From contig NZ_LZHV01000058.1 of NCBI RefSeq assembly GCF_001667275.1, positions 1 to 64,000 on the forward strand: a stretch of DNA of 64,000 nucleotides. Reading direction: 5' to 3'. This DNA comes from Mycobacterium sp. ACS4054 (lineage in GTDB: Bacteria > Actinomycetota > Actinomycetes > Mycobacteriales > Mycobacteriaceae). Shown piece by piece: positions 18,231 through 27,416 of the stretch; positions within the stretch are counted from its first letter, which is position 1; each line of letters begins with the position of its first letter. A program made the translations under genes and the position numbers. A model generated the notes under the pieces. The model searched no databases. It saw only the letters and a program-made list of their open reading frames with translations, and was not told where the DNA came from.

Positions 18231-18982
18231 TGAACCAGTCAAATCCGCTGCGTCCGCCGGACCGCCAACGCGTCGACGAACAGATCGCCGCGTCGATCAC
18301 CGACGCGATCCTCGACGGCGCGTTTCCGCCGGGCTCGGCCCTGCCGCCCGAGCGCGAGCTGGCCGAACAGCTCGGCGTCAACCGCACGTCGCTGCGCCAG
18401 GGCCTGGCCCGGCTCCAGCAGATGGGCCTGATCGAGGCCCGGCACGGCAGCGGCAACGTGGTCGCGGACCCGCAGGGGCTCACCCACCCCGCGGTGGTCG
18501 AGGCGCTGGTGCGCAAGCTGGGGCCGGAGTTTTTGGTGGAGCTGTTCGAGATCCGGGCGGCGCTGGGCCCGTTGATCGGGCGATCGGCGGCCCGACGGCG
18601 CGCCCCCGAGGATGCCGAGGCGCTGCGCGCCGCGCTGGCCGCGGTCGGTGAGGCCGACAGCGCGGCGGCGCGCCAGGCCGCCGACCTCGCCTACTTCCGG
18701 GTGCTCATCCACCACAGCCGCAACCGCGCGCTGGGGTTGCTCTATCGCTGGGTCGAGCACGCCTTCGGCGGCCGGGAGCACCAGCTCACCGCGGCGTACG
18801 ACGACGCCGCGCCGGTGGTGGCCGGGCTCACCGCGATCACCGAGGCCGTGCTGGCGGGCGACGAGGCGGGGGCCGCCGCGGCCGTCGAGGCGTACCTGCA
18901 CGCCAGCGCGCAGCGAATGGTGTTGTCCTACAACAAGACCGAGGCTATTCCGCGAGGCGAGTCGCGGGATGAACCGCGATGA
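18230..18982 (+). CDS. GntR-family (FadR subfamily) transcriptional regulator, Rv0494-like
   Basis: 250 residues from ATG 18230. The N-terminal winged helix (residues 15-80) has [38 protein letters not shown]; the C-terminal all-helical FCD-type effector domain (about 95-235) has Asp/His positions in [12 protein letters not shown] and EAYLHAS that usually bind metal or contact the ligand. M. tuberculosis Rv0494 has been described as a starvation-inducible, autoregulated FadR-like protein responding to fatty acyl-CoA; the same is inferred here. Its promoter holds an inverted repeat. The 3' end overlaps the convergent Cys-rich gene by 38 bases. Confidence 0.9.
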   Translation: MNQSNPLRPPDRQRVDEQIAASITDAILDGAFPPGSALPPERELAEQLGVNRTSLRQGLARLQQMGLIEARHGSGNVVADPQGLTHPAVVEALVRKLGPEFLVELFEIRAALGPLIGRSAARRRAPEDAEALRAALAAVGEADSAAARQAADLAYFRVLIHHSRNRALGLLYRWVEHAFGGREHQLTAAYDDAAPVVAGLTAITEAVLAGDEAGAAAAVEAYLHASAQRMVLSYNKTEAIPRGESRDEPR

Positions 18983-19838
18983 GGCCCAACTTGGCGCGGC
19001 GCTTGCACATGGCCGCCAGCTCCGCGTAGGCCTTGGCGCCGAGCAGCTCGGTGAGCTCGTCGGCCATGCTCTCCCACACCTGCTTGGCGCCGACGTGGGC
19101 GCCCGGATCACCCGTGCAGTACCAGTGCAGGTCGGCGCCCCCGGAACCCCAGCCGCGCCGATCATATTCGGTGACAGTGGTTTTGAGGATCTCGGTGCCG
19201 TCGGGCCGCGTCACCCACTCCTGGCTGCGCCGGATCGGCAGCTGCCAACAGACGTCGGGCTTCATGGTCAGCGGCGCGACGCCCAGCTTGAGGGCCTTGC
19301 TGTGCAGCGCGCACCCGACACCCCCGGGGAAGCCGGGCCGGTTCAAGAAGATGCAGGCGTCCTTGTGTTTGCGGGTGCGGTACTGGGCCTGCCCGTCGTG
19401 CTCGTCGAGTTCCAGGTATCCCTTGCGGCCCAAGCCCTTTTCGCGGAATTGCCAGTCGTCGTCGGTCAGGTGCTTCACCGCGTCGTCGAGCCGGGCGCGG
19501 TCGTCGTCGTCAGACAGGAACGCCCCGTGCGAGCAGCAGCCGTCGTCCGGGCGGCCCGCCACCGTGCCGTGGCAGGCGGGGGTGCCGAACACGCACGTCC
19601 ACCGCGACAGCAGCCAGGTGAGGTCGGCCGCGATCAGGTGCTCCGGATTGTCCGGGTCGTAGAACTCCACCCACTCACGGGCGAAGTCCAGCTCGACCTC
19701 GTGTCCCGGCTCAGGGTAGGAATTCGCCACGGCGTCCACGTTAGACGACGCATCCGGCTCTTCGACCCGCTGACACTCGGGGCCCGACCGAACATCGTCG
19801 GCAACTTCCTTTGCGGGCCGCACGCGAGGTCCGCCCAT
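18945..19838 (-). CDS. Conserved Cys-rich protein, Rv0495c-like
   Basis: 297 residues from ATG 19838. It is rich in Cys, Trp and charged residues: [26 protein letters not shown] near residue 82, then [19 protein letters not shown] and [10 protein letters not shown]. The ordered Cys pattern (C-x5-C ... CC ... C-x14-C ... C) resembles the DUF3109/YkgJ-like metal-binding group, suggesting a Zn or Fe-S site. There is no signal peptide. Function unknown. It is conserved next to ppx1 in mycobacteria and overlaps the end of the GntR gene by 38 bases. Confidence 0.8.
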   Translation of the reverse strand: MGGPRVRPAKEVADDVRSGPECQRVEEPDASSNVDAVANSYPEPGHEVELDFAREWVEFYDPDNPEHLIAADLTWLLSRWTCVFGTPACHGTVAGRPDDGCCSHGAFLSDDDDRARLDDAVKHLTDDDWQFREKGLGRKGYLELDEHDGQAQYRTRKHKDACIFLNRPGFPGGVGCALHSKALKLGVAPLTMKPDVCWQLPIRRSQEWVTRPDGTEILKTTVTEYDRRGWGSGGADLHWYCTGDPGAHVGAKQVWESMADELTELLGAKAYAELAAMCKRRAKLGLIAVHPATRLAE

Positions 19839-19845
19839 ATCCGAC

Positions 19846-19851
19846 TAGGTT
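19846..19851 (+). promoter_or_regulatory. Candidate -10 box of ppx1
   Basis: TAGGTT ends 7 nt before the GTG at 19859, which suggests leaderless expression and supports that start. Confidence 0.45.
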
Positions 19852-19858
19852 GTTTTCC

Positions 19859-20875
19859 GTGCGATTGGGCGTTCTCGACGTGGGCAGCAACACAGTTCAT
19901 CTGTTGGTGGTTGATGCGCACCGTGGTGGGCATCCCACGCCCATGAGTTCGACGAAGGCCACCCTGCGGCTGGCCGAGTCGATCGACAGCTCGGGCAAGA
20001 TCACCAAGCGCGGCGCCGAGAAGCTGATCTCCACGATCGACGAGTTCGCCAAGATCGCCGACAGCTCCGGTTGCGCCGAGTTGATGGCCTTCGCGACCTC
20101 CGCGCTGCGCGACGCGGTGAACTCCGACGACGTGCTGACCCGCGTCCGCAAGGAAACCGGCGTCGAGCTGGAGGCGCTGAGCGGGGTCGACGAGTCGCGG
20201 CTGACCTTCCTCGCGGTGCGCCGCTGGTACGGGTGGAGCGCGGGGCGGATCATCAACCTCGACATCGGCGGCGGCTCGCTGGAGATGTCCAGCGGCGTCG
20301 ACGAGGAGCCGGAGGTGGCGCTGTCGCTGCCGCTGGGCGCCGGCCGGCTGACCCGCGAGTGGCTGCCCGACGACCCACCCGGGCGGCGCCGGGTCGGGAT
20401 GCTGCGCGATTGGCTGGACGCCGAGCTCGCCGAGTCCGCCGTGACGTTGCTGGAAGCCGGCGCTCCGGACCTGGCGGTGGCGACGTCGAAGACGTTTCGC
20501 TCACTGGCGCGGCTCACCGGTGCGGCGCCGTCGGCCGACGGGCCGCGGGTGAAGCGGACGCTCACAGCAAACGGCCTCAGGCAACTCATATCTTTCATCT
20601 CTAGGATGACGACCGCCGACCGGGCAGAACTGGAAGGAGTGAGCGCCGAGCGGGCGCCGCAGATCGTGGCGGGTGCGCTGGTGGCGGAGGCGAGTATGCG
20701 AGCGCTGTCGATCGAATCGGTGGATATCTGCCCGTGGGCATTACGGGAAGGTCTCATCTTGCGCAAACTCGACAGCGAAGCCGACGGAACGCCCCTCATG
20801 AAGCGATCCGTGCGCGATGCTGGAGGCCAGGCAGGTGATCGGGACGGCAACCGATCGAGAGGCGACAAAGCATGA
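19859..20875 (+). CDS. ppx1: Exopolyphosphatase / pppGpp phosphohydrolase Ppx1
   Basis: 338 residues from GTG 19859 ([20 protein letters not shown]). Actin-like ASKHA fold with the P-loop-type DVGSN at the start, the catalytic Glu region [10 protein letters not shown], and the second phosphate loop [12 protein letters not shown]. It covers only the core two domains of the family, like M. tuberculosis Rv0496, which acts on short-chain polyphosphate. It links phosphate storage and the stringent response, fitting its distance of under 10 kb from senX3-regX3. ATGA overlap with the next gene. Confidence 0.93.
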   Translation: MRLGVLDVGSNTVHLLVVDAHRGGHPTPMSSTKATLRLAESIDSSGKITKRGAEKLISTIDEFAKIADSSGCAELMAFATSALRDAVNSDDVLTRVRKETGVELEALSGVDESRLTFLAVRRWYGWSAGRIINLDIGGGSLEMSSGVDEEPEVALSLPLGAGRLTREWLPDDPPGRRRVGMLRDWLDAELAESAVTLLEAGAPDLAVATSKTFRSLARLTGAAPSADGPRVKRTLTANGLRQLISFISRMTTADRAELEGVSAERAPQIVAGALVAEASMRALSIESVDICPWALREGLILRKLDSEADGTPLMKRSVRDAGGQAGDRDGNRSRGDKA

Positions 20876-21792
20876 CCGGACCACACTCCGAGACCGAGAC
20901 CGAGGGCGCGGGCACTCGGCCGATCTCGGTGGCCGAACTTCTGGCCAGGAATGGAACCATCGGCGCCCCGGCGGTCACCGGGCGGCGCCGCCGACGGCGC
21001 GGTGACAGCGACGCGGTGACCGTCGCGGAGCTGACCGGCGAAATTCCGGTCATCCGGGACGACGACGAGGACCCCCGCCTCGCCGAGCAGCCCAGCGCCG
21101 AACCCGTCGCCGCCGCCCCGCAGCAGCAAACCGAAGCCAAGCCCGCCAGCGCGTACTGGTCGCAGCCGGAGCCGCGCTGGCCCAAGTCGCAGCCGAAGAA
21201 GCCGTCCGGGCCGGAGCGCAGCGAGTACCCGCGCCCGCTGAGCCATGCCGAGGCGACGAACGGCACCGGCCAATCCGGCGCCGAGGACATGAATCCCGAC
21301 CCGCTGGACCATTACAGCGACCTCCCGGTCGACGTAATGGATTCGGAGGTGCGCGAGGCCGAAACCGCGCAGGAGGATTCCGCGTACGTGCGCTCCTACC
21401 TGCAGACCGAGACCGACGAGGCCGAGGAGGACGTCGACCCGCTGGCCGCCGGATACGTGCCCGAGGAGGACCTCGACGAGACGAGGCACGCGGACGCGGC
21501 CACCGACACCCACGCACCGGGCCGGTTCGAGGGGATCTGGCGCGGCAGCCTGGTCGTTTTCCAGTCGATCCTGGCCGTCGCTTTCGGCGCGGGATTGTTC
21601 GTCGCCTTCGACCAGTTGTGGCGCTGGAACAGCATCGTGGCCCTGGTGCTCTCGGTGCTGGTGATCCTGGGCCTGGTGGTCGGCGTCCGGGTGGTGCGCA
21701 AGACCGAGGACATCGCCAGCACGTTGATCGCGGTCGCGGTGGGGGCGTTGATCACCCTGGGCCCCCTGGCGCTGTCGCTGCAGTCGGGCTAG
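20872..21792 (+). CDS. Membrane protein with long acidic cytoplasmic region, Rv0497-like
   Basis: 306 residues. The first 210 are hydrophilic, acidic and likely disordered, beginning with a short conserved block ([20 protein letters not shown], then basic RRRRRR). After residue about 215 come three membrane helices ([56 protein letters not shown]). Conserved in mycobacteria, no known activity; the pattern suggests a membrane-tethered adaptor. Translationally coupled to ppx1 by ATGA. Confidence 0.85.
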   Translation: MTGPHSETETEGAGTRPISVAELLARNGTIGAPAVTGRRRRRRGDSDAVTVAELTGEIPVIRDDDEDPRLAEQPSAEPVAAAPQQQTEAKPASAYWSQPEPRWPKSQPKKPSGPERSEYPRPLSHAEATNGTGQSGAEDMNPDPLDHYSDLPVDVMDSEVREAETAQEDSAYVRSYLQTETDEAEEDVDPLAAGYVPEEDLDETRHADAATDTHAPGRFEGIWRGSLVVFQSILAVAFGAGLFVAFDQLWRWNSIVALVLSVLVILGLVVGVRVVRKTEDIASTLIAVAVGALITLGPLALSLQSG

Positions 21793-21816
21793 GCGGACCC
21801 GGGACCACACAGACCG

Positions 21817-22659
21817 TTGCGCCCAGCTATCAAAGTCGGACTCTCAACGGCTTCGGTGTACCCATTGCGGGCCGAGGCCGCGTTCGAGTACGCCGCCCGG
21901 CTCGGCTACGACGGGGTCGAGCTGATGGTGTGGGCCGAAACGGTCAGCCAGGACATCGACGCCATCGCCAAACTGTCCCGGCGCTATCGGGTACCGGTGC
22001 TGTCCGTGCACGCGCCCTGCCTGCTGATCTCGCAACGGGTGTGGGGCGCCAACCCGATCCCCAAGCTGGACCGCAGCGTGCGCGCCGCCGAGCAGCTCGG
22101 CGCGCAGACCGTCGTCGTGCACCCGCCGTTTCGCTGGCAGCGGCGCTACGCCGAGGGCTTCAGCGAGCAGGTCGCGGCGCTGGAGGCCTCGAGCGACGTG
22201 ATGGTCGCGGTGGAAAACATGTTCCCGTTCCGCGCGGACCGGTTCTTCGGATCGGGCCAATCGCTGGAGCGGATGCGCCGGCGTGGCGGCGGCCCGGGCC
22301 CGGCCATCTCGGCGTTTGCGCCCTCCTACGACCCGCTGGACGGCAACCACGCGCACTACACGCTGGACCTGTCCCACACCGCGACCGCGGGCAGCGATTC
22401 GCTGGACATGGCCCAGCGGATGGGCGAGGGCCTGGTCCACCTGCATCTGTGCGACGGCAGCGGCCTGCCCGCCGACGAGCACCTGGTGCCCGGGCATGGC
22501 ACCCAGCCCACCGCGGAGGTCTGCCAGATGCTGGCCGGCAGCCACTTCGGCGGCCACGTCATCCTGGAGGTGTCCACGTCCAGCGCGCGTTCGGCCAACG
22601 AGCGCGAAAGCATGCTCGCCGAATCGCTGCAGTTCGCCCGCACGCACCTGCTGCGCTGA
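21817..22659 (+). CDS. Sugar phosphate isomerase/epimerase family (xylose isomerase-like TIM barrel), Rv0498-like
   Basis: 280 residues from a TTG at 21817 (MRPAIKVGLSTASVYP), the same length and start as M. tuberculosis Rv0498. AP-endonuclease-2 type TIM barrel: GYDGVELMVW, VLSVHAPCLL, VVVHPPFRWQ, VAVENMFPF, LDLSHTATAG, VHLHLCDGSG and the final VILEVSTSS supply the His, Glu and Asp residues that bind metal in this fold. Substrate unknown; inosose or keto-sugar isomerisation are family activities. It lies in the forward run ppx1 to proC. Confidence 0.88.
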   Translation: MRPAIKVGLSTASVYPLRAEAAFEYAARLGYDGVELMVWAETVSQDIDAIAKLSRRYRVPVLSVHAPCLLISQRVWGANPIPKLDRSVRAAEQLGAQTVVVHPPFRWQRRYAEGFSEQVAALEASSDVMVAVENMFPFRADRFFGSGQSLERMRRRGGGPGPAISAFAPSYDPLDGNHAHYTLDLSHTATAGSDSLDMAQRMGEGLVHLHLCDGSGLPADEHLVPGHGTQPTAEVCQMLAGSHFGGHVILEVSTSSARSANERESMLAESLQFARTHLLR

Positions 22660-22674
22660 TCAATCCAGGAGACC

Positions 22675-23517
22675 ATGAACGCGTTATTCACCACCGCGAT
22701 GGCATTGCGGGAGGTTGACCCCGGCGTCTTTGAAGGCGAGCTCAACAAGCACTGGACCATCGGTCCGAAGGTGCACGGCGGCGCGATGCTGGCGCTGTGC
22801 GCCAACGCCGCCCGCAGCGCCTGCGGCGGCCCGTCGGCCGGCTTTGAGGCGATCCAGCAGCCGGTCGCGGTGTCGGCGAGCTTCCTGTGGGCCCCCGACC
22901 CGGGGCCGATGCGGCTGGTGACCTCGATCCGCAAGCGTGGCCGGCGGATCAGCGTGGTCGACGTCGAGCTCACCCAGGACGACCGCACCGCGGTGCACGC
23001 CGTGGTCAACCTCGGTGAGCCGGAGCACTTTCCGCCCGACGGTGACGCCAAGCCGCTGCTGTCGGCCAACCCGGTGGTGGACCTGATGGCGCCCGAGCCG
23101 CCCGACGACATCGCGCCGATCGGGCCCGGCCACCCGCTGGCCGGCCTGGTGCACCTCGGCGAGGGCTGCGACGTGCGGCCGGTGTTGTCGACGCTCGGGC
23201 CGACGGCCGACGGGGGACCGCCGGTGATCCAGATGTGGGCGCGGCCCCGGGGCGTGGCGCCGGACGCGCTGTTCGCGCTGATGTGCGGGGACCTGTCCGC
23301 GCCGGTGACCTTCGCGGTGGAGCGCACCGGCTGGGCGCCCACCGTCCAGCTGACCGCCTTCCTGCGCGGCTTGCCCGCCGACGGGTGGCTCCGGATCATC
23401 GCGACCTGCACCGAGATCGGGCATGACTGGTTCGACGAGGACCACACCGTCGTCGACAGTCTGGGCCGCCTCGTCGTGCAGGCCCGCCAACTGGCGCTGG
23501 TCCCTGCCGCCGGGTAG
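22675..23517 (+). CDS. Thioesterase-like double-hotdog protein, Rv0499-like
   Basis: 280 residues from ATG 22675 with CAGGAGACC just upstream. It has two hotdog repeats: VHGGAMLALCANAARSA marks the first and the second covers about 145-275 (VIQMWARPRG...APTVQLTAFLRG). This is the acyl-CoA thioesterase II-like family; a catalytic Asp is usual in the second repeat, and DALFALMCGDLSAP may supply it. It would release fatty acid from an acyl-CoA in the cytoplasm, but this has not been shown for the group. Confidence 0.8.
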   Translation: MNALFTTAMALREVDPGVFEGELNKHWTIGPKVHGGAMLALCANAARSACGGPSAGFEAIQQPVAVSASFLWAPDPGPMRLVTSIRKRGRRISVVDVELTQDDRTAVHAVVNLGEPEHFPPDGDAKPLLSANPVVDLMAPEPPDDIAPIGPGHPLAGLVHLGEGCDVRPVLSTLGPTADGGPPVIQMWARPRGVAPDALFALMCGDLSAPVTFAVERTGWAPTVQLTAFLRGLPADGWLRIIATCTEIGHDWFDEDHTVVDSLGRLVVQARQLALVPAAG

Positions 23518-23532
23518 CCGCCGGTGTCTGCG

Positions 23533-24420
23533 ATGCTGTCGGGCATGGCAAGAATCGCGATCATCGGTGGCGGCAGCATCGGGGAGGCACTGCTGTCGGG
23601 TCTGCTGCGCGCGGGCCGGCAGGTCAAAGACCTGGTGGTGGCCGAGCGGGTCCCGGAGCGCGCCGAGTATCTGGCCGCCACCTATTCGGTGCTGATCACC
23701 TCGGTGGCCGATGCGGTGGAGAACGCGTCCTTCGTCGTGGTGGCGGTGAAGCCGGGCGATGTCGAGCCGGTGATGGCGGAGCTGGCCAAGGCGGCCGCCG
23801 CGGCCGAGACCGACAGCGCCGAGCAGGTGTTCGTCACCGTCGCGGCCGGAATCGGCCTCTCGTACTTCGAGTCGAAGCTGCCCGCCGGGACGCCGGTGGT
23901 GCGCGCCATGCCCAACGCGGCGGCGTTGGTCGGCGCGGGGGTGACCGCCCTGGCCAAGGGCCGGTTCGTCACCGTCCCGCAGCTCGAGGGGGTCTCGGCC
24001 CTGTTCGACTCCGTCGGCGGCGTGCTGACCGTGCCGGAAGCCCAGATGGACGCGGTGACCGCGCTTTCCGGGTCGGGCCCGGCCTATTTCTTCTTGATGG
24101 TCGAGGCCCTGGTGGACGCCGGGGTGGCCGCGGGCCTGAGCCGCGAGGTGGCCACCGACCTGACCGCGCAGACCATGGCCGGGTCGGCGGCCATGCTGCT
24201 GGAACGGATGGACGCCGAGCGGCGACCGGCCGAGGGGGAGGCGCCGGGATTGCGGGTGGACGCCACCGCGACCCAGCTGCGGGCCACCATCACCTCGCCC
24301 GGCGGAACCACCGCCGCCGGGCTGCGCGAACTGGAACGGGGCGGCCTGCGGGCGGCCGTGGATGCGGCGGTTCAGGCCGCCAAAATGCGCTCTGAGCAGC
24401 TAAGAATTACATCGGAGTAA
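23533..24420 (+). CDS. proC: Pyrroline-5-carboxylate reductase ProC
   Basis: 295 residues from ATG 23533, the same length as M. tuberculosis ProC. It makes L-proline from 1-pyrroline-5-carboxylate with NAD(P)H. The N-terminal Rossmann site is IAIIGGGSIGEALLSGLLRAG; VVVAVKPGDVEPV and RAMPNAAALVGAG are family blocks; the C-terminal dimer domain carries the P5CR signature around ALSGSGPAYFF...TSPGGTTAAGLRELERGGLR. GTG 23524 and ATG 23545 are other in-frame starts. Confidence 0.96.
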   Translation: MLSGMARIAIIGGGSIGEALLSGLLRAGRQVKDLVVAERVPERAEYLAATYSVLITSVADAVENASFVVVAVKPGDVEPVMAELAKAAAAAETDSAEQVFVTVAAGIGLSYFESKLPAGTPVVRAMPNAAALVGAGVTALAKGRFVTVPQLEGVSALFDSVGGVLTVPEAQMDAVTALSGSGPAYFFLMVEALVDAGVAAGLSREVATDLTAQTMAGSAAMLLERMDAERRPAEGEAPGLRVDATATQLRATITSPGGTTAAGLRELERGGLRAAVDAAVQAAKMRSEQLRITSE

Positions 24421-24505
24421 TCCAAGATTTTTGAACTGATTGTCCCCCACCAGTACCAGTAACCCCATTAGTCCCGCTATTCTCCTCTTTGTATGCACGT
24501 GTGGG

Positions 24506-24531
24506 TGCCAGCGGAGGGGAAGCCGCTGGCA
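24506..24531 (+). other. Hairpin in the leader of the BldC-like gene
   Basis: TGCCAGCGG and CCGCTGGCA form a perfect 9-bp stem with the 8-nt loop AGGGGAAG, 29 nt before the ATG at 24561. The loop is purine-rich like a ribosome-binding site. No T run follows, so it is not a simple terminator. It may be an RNA control element or an operator. Confidence 0.5.
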
Positions 24532-24560
24532 TTGCGGGTGCCTGACACGATTGGGTTGCG

Positions 24561-24815
24561 ATGACGTCTACGAACGGGCCATCGGCGCGCGATTCTGCTG
24601 GTAAGCGGGACACCGGTTCCGGCGAGGGCCAGCCGGGCAGGACACAGTTCCTGACCGTCGCCGAGGTGGCGGCGTTGATGCGGGTCTCCAAGATGACGGT
24701 GTACCGGCTGGTGCACAACGGCGAGCTGCCCGCGGTCCGCGTCGGGCGGTCTTTCCGCGTGCACGCCAAGGCGGTGCACGACATGTTGGAGACGTCCTAC
24801 TTCGACGCGGGCTGA
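24561..24815 (+). CDS. BldC-like MerR/excisionase-type DNA-binding protein, Rv0500A-like
   Basis: 84 residues. After a disordered 28-residue start comes a single helix-turn-helix of the excisionase/BldC class: FLTVAEVAALMRVSKMTVYRLVHNGELPAVRVGRSFRVHAKAV. There is no effector domain, as in BldC, which binds directly repeated half-sites and controls development in Streptomyces; its mycobacterial target is unknown to me. The 140-nt region in front holds a leader hairpin and a directly repeated ACCAGT (24450-24461). It does not sit near any integrase, so a phage excisionase is unlikely. Confidence 0.88.
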   Translation: MTSTNGPSARDSAGKRDTGSGEGQPGRTQFLTVAEVAALMRVSKMTVYRLVHNGELPAVRVGRSFRVHAKAVHDMLETSYFDAG

Positions 24816-24885
24816 GACGAAACCGGCCGCCCGCTGACTGCGCGCGCGGCCGGCCATGCGCTCCGCGGCGGGCGCCGACGCCGGT

Positions 24886-24916
24886 TTGGTGTTCGGTGCG
24901 TCCCGCCGGGTAAAGT
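24886..24916 (+). promoter_or_regulatory. Candidate promoter of the bS22 gene
   Basis: TTGGTG (24886-24891) and TAAAGT (24911-24916) with a 19-nt spacer, giving a leader of about 40 nt before ATG 24965. The -10 box is good; the spacer is longer than ideal. Confidence 0.4.
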
Positions 24917-24964
24917 GTCCGGGTCAATCGGAGCAAGCAGGTCACGGGTCAGATAGCGGAGTTC

Positions 24965-25066
24965 ATGGGTTCAGTAATCAAGAAGCGGCGCAAGCGCATG
25001 TCGAAGAAGAAGCACCGCAAGTTGTTGCGCCGCACTCGGGTGCAGCGCAGAAAACTCGGTAAGTAG
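24965..25066 (+). CDS. Small ribosomal protein bS22 (AURKAIP1/COX24 domain), Rv0500B-like
   Basis: 33 residues, almost half Lys or Arg: [20 protein letters not shown] followed by another basic stretch ending RRKLGK. This is the actinobacterial protein seen in mycobacterial ribosome structures as bS22, bound in the small subunit near the decoding region; the mitochondrial counterpart is mS38/AURKAIP1. GGAG lies 3 nt before the ATG, closer than usual. It is easily missed because of its size. Confidence 0.93.
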
Positions 25067-25107
25067 GGCCCGCCCGCGGCGTCCTGCTGCGGTCTCTGAA
25101 GAGTCGA

Positions 25108-25113
25108 TAGGCT
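25108..25113 (+). promoter_or_regulatory. Candidate -10 box of galE2
   Basis: TAGGCT ends 6 nt before GTG 25120, which fits a leaderless mRNA. Confidence 0.45.
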
Positions 25114-25119
25114 GTTTGG

Positions 25120-26247
25120 GTGGATCAGTCGACTGGGGATGGCGCCGGAACCGGCGACACCGCGAGCAACACGGTGCATTACCCCAAGGTTGTGCTGGTC
25201 ACTGGGGCGTGCCGGTTCCTGGGCGGCTACCTGACCGCTCGGCTCGCGCAGAATCCGATGATCAACGCGGTCATCGCGGTTGACGCGATCGCGCCCAGCA
25301 AGGACATGCTGCGCCGGATGGGCCGCGCGGAGTTCGTTCGGGCCGACATCCGTAATCCCTTCATAGCCAAGGTGATTCGCAACGGCGATGTCGACACGGT
25401 GGTGCACGCGGCGGCCGCCTCGTACGCGCCGCGCTCCGGCGGCACCGCGGCGCTGAAGGAAATCAACGTGATGGGCGCGATGCAGCTGTTCGCGGCCTGT
25501 CAGAAGGCGCCTTCCGTGCGCCGCGTCGTGCTCAAGTCGACGTCCGAGGTGTACGGCTCCAGCGCGCACGATCCGGTGATGTTCACCGAGGACAGCACCA
25601 GCCGACGGCCCCTGCGCGGCGGCTTCGCCAAGGACAGCCTCGACATCGAGGCCTACGCCCGCGGACTGGGGCGGCGCCGGCCCGACATCGCCGTGACGAT
25701 CCTTCGCTTGGCTAACATGATCGGCCCCGCGATGGACACCACGCTGTCGCGCTACCTGGCCGGACCGCTGGTGCCCACGATGTTCGGCCGCGACGCGCGG
25801 CTGCAGTTGCTGCACGAGCAGGATGCGTTGGGCGCGCTGGAGCGCGCGGCGATGGCAGGCAAGGCCGGCACCTTCAACGTCGGCGCCGAGGGCATCATCA
25901 TGCTGTCGCAGGCGATCCGCCGGGCCGGCCGTATTCCGTTGCCAGTGCCCGGTTTTGGCGTCTGGGCGCTGGATTCACTGAGACGGGCTAACCGTTACAA
26001 CGAGATTAGCCGCGATCAATTCGCCTACCTGAGTTACGGCCGGGTCATGGACACCACCCGGATGCGGACGGAACTCGGCTACCAGCCGAAATGGACGACG
26101 GCCGAGGCGTTCGACGACTACGTCCGCGGCCGTGGCATGACTCCCATTATCGACCCGCATCGGGTACGCTCCTTGGAAAGTCGCGCCATATCCTTAGCCC
26201 AGCGCTGGGGTAGCCGAAATCCAAGTTCGTGGGGTGGGGTCAGGTAG
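25120..26247 (+). CDS. galE2: NAD-dependent epimerase/dehydratase-like protein GalE2 with altered active site
   Basis: 375 residues from GTG 25120. The extended-SDR fold is clear: the N-terminal strand and helix around residue 25, HAAAASYAP, STSEVYGSS and LRLANMIGP. Two hallmarks are changed. The glycine motif reads TGACRFLGG, with Arg32 in place of the middle Gly. At the position of the Tyr-x3-Lys pair the sequence is GFAKDSLDIE, giving Phe169 and Ser173. M. tuberculosis Rv0501 shows the same changes, so they are conserved and not errors. Classical UDP-galactose epimerase chemistry therefore looks unlikely despite the name; a binding or regulatory role is possible. The next gene starts 5 nt after the stop. 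Confidence 0.85.
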   Translation: MDQSTGDGAGTGDTASNTVHYPKVVLVTGACRFLGGYLTARLAQNPMINAVIAVDAIAPSKDMLRRMGRAEFVRADIRNPFIAKVIRNGDVDTVVHAAAASYAPRSGGTAALKEINVMGAMQLFAACQKAPSVRRVVLKSTSEVYGSSAHDPVMFTEDSTSRRPLRGGFAKDSLDIEAYARGLGRRRPDIAVTILRLANMIGPAMDTTLSRYLAGPLVPTMFGRDARLQLLHEQDALGALERAAMAGKAGTFNVGAEGIIMLSQAIRRAGRIPLPVPGFGVWALDSLRRANRYNEISRDQFAYLSYGRVMDTTRMRTELGYQPKWTTAEAFDDYVRGRGMTPIIDPHRVRSLESRAISLAQRWGSRNPSSWGGVR

Positions 26248-26252
26248 GAATC

Positions 26253-27317
26253 GTGGCGGGTGAAACCAGAGCGAATGTCATTCCACTGCACACGAATCGG
26301 GGTCGGGTAGCGGCGCGTCGGAGATCCGATCAGCGCGCGGAGTCGGCTCGCCAGCATCCTTCCTTGCTTTCGGACCCGCACGGCCGGGCGTCGGCGGAAG
26401 AGATTGCCGCCGTCGTCCGCGAGATCGACGAGCACCGCCGCGGCACGGGCGCCGGCTCCGCCGACGTACCCCTCAACGAACTCGCGCAGCGGGTCGCCGC
26501 GGTGGCCGGCTTCATGCGGCAGCGGATCACGGGCGACTACAGCGTCGATGAATTCGGCTTCGATCCGCACTTCAACAGTGCGATCGTCCGGCCGTTGCTC
26601 CGGTTCTTCTTCCGGTCGTGGTTCCGGGTCGAGGTCAGCGGCGTCGAGAACCTGCCCAGCGAGGGGGCCGCGTTGGTGGTCGCCAACCACGCCGGCGTGC
26701 TGCCGTTCGACGGCCTGATGCTGTCGGTGGCCGTCCACGACGAGCATCCCGCGCAGCGGGACCTGCGGCTGCTCGCCGCCGACATGGTGTTCGACCTGCC
26801 CGTGGTGGGCGAAGCCGCCCGCAAGGCGGGCCACACCATGGCCTGCACCACCGACGCGCACCGGCTGCTCGCCGCCGGCGAACTCACGGCCGTGTTCCCC
26901 GAGGGCTACAAGGGACTGGGCAAGCGCTTCGAGGACCGCTACCGGCTGCAGCGCTTCGGCCGCGGTGGCTTCGTCACGGCGGCGCTGCGCACCAAGGCGC
27001 CTATCATCCCGTGCTCCATCATCGGTTCGGAAGAGATCTACCCGATGCTGACCGATGTGAAGCTGCTGGCCAGGCTGTTCGGCCTGCCGTATTTTCCGAT
27101 CACGCCCCTGTTCCCGCTGGCGGGGCCGGCGGGCCTGGTCCCGCTGCCCTCGAAGTGGCGCATCGCGTTCGGCGAGCCGATCTACACCAGTGACTACGCC
27201 GTCTCCGACGCCGACGACCCGATGGTCACCTTCGAGGTGACCGACCAGGTTCGCGAGACCATCCAGCAGACGCTGTACCGGTTGCTCGCCGGCAGGCGCA
27301 ACATCTTCTTCGGCTGA
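26253..27317 (+). CDS. Lysophospholipid acyltransferase-family (PlsC-like) protein, Rv0502-like
   Basis: 354 residues from GTG 26253, with AGGTAGGA upstream. After a basic disordered start (about 95 residues) lies a PlsC domain: VVANHAGVLPFDG holds the catalytic His-x4-Asp, and FPEGYKGLG is the acceptor-binding FPEG block. It should move an acyl chain from acyl-CoA or acyl-ACP to a glycerophospholipid or similar acceptor at the membrane. It is close behind galE2 in one operon and ends before a strong bidirectional terminator. Confidence 0.9.
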   Translation: MAGETRANVIPLHTNRGRVAARRRSDQRAESARQHPSLLSDPHGRASAEEIAAVVREIDEHRRGTGAGSADVPLNELAQRVAAVAGFMRQRITGDYSVDEFGFDPHFNSAIVRPLLRFFFRSWFRVEVSGVENLPSEGAALVVANHAGVLPFDGLMLSVAVHDEHPAQRDLRLLAADMVFDLPVVGEAARKAGHTMACTTDAHRLLAAGELTAVFPEGYKGLGKRFEDRYRLQRFGRGGFVTAALRTKAPIIPCSIIGSEEIYPMLTDVKLLARLFGLPYFPITPLFPLAGPAGLVPLPSKWRIAFGEPIYTSDYAVSDADDPMVTFEVTDQVRETIQQTLYRLLAGRRNIFFG

Positions 27318-27370
27318 GCTCTTCGTTTCCAGGCCCGGCCCGTTTCGCTTTCCGGCGCTTCGCCGACGCG

Positions 27371-27405
27371 AAAACGCCCCGGAGCCAACGGCTTCCGGGG
27401 CGTTT
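27371..27405. terminator. Bidirectional intrinsic terminator
   Basis: A long stem, AAACGCCCCGGA paired with TCCGGGGCGTTT and extended inwards by GCC/GGC, lies between the convergent acyltransferase and cmaA2 genes. It has A-rich and T-rich ends, so it can work on both strands. Confidence 0.8.
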
Positions 27406-27416
27406 GTCGGGTCGAA

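Noticed and set aside
19897..21810. A 637-codon reverse frame opposite ppx1 and the Rv0497-like gene
   Set aside because: No ribosome-binding site or family motif; it is a mirror of strongly supported forward genes.
24561..24815. The BldC-like protein as a phage excisionase
   Set aside because: No integrase, attachment site or other phage gene nearby, and the gene is conserved in mycobacteria between proC and bS22.
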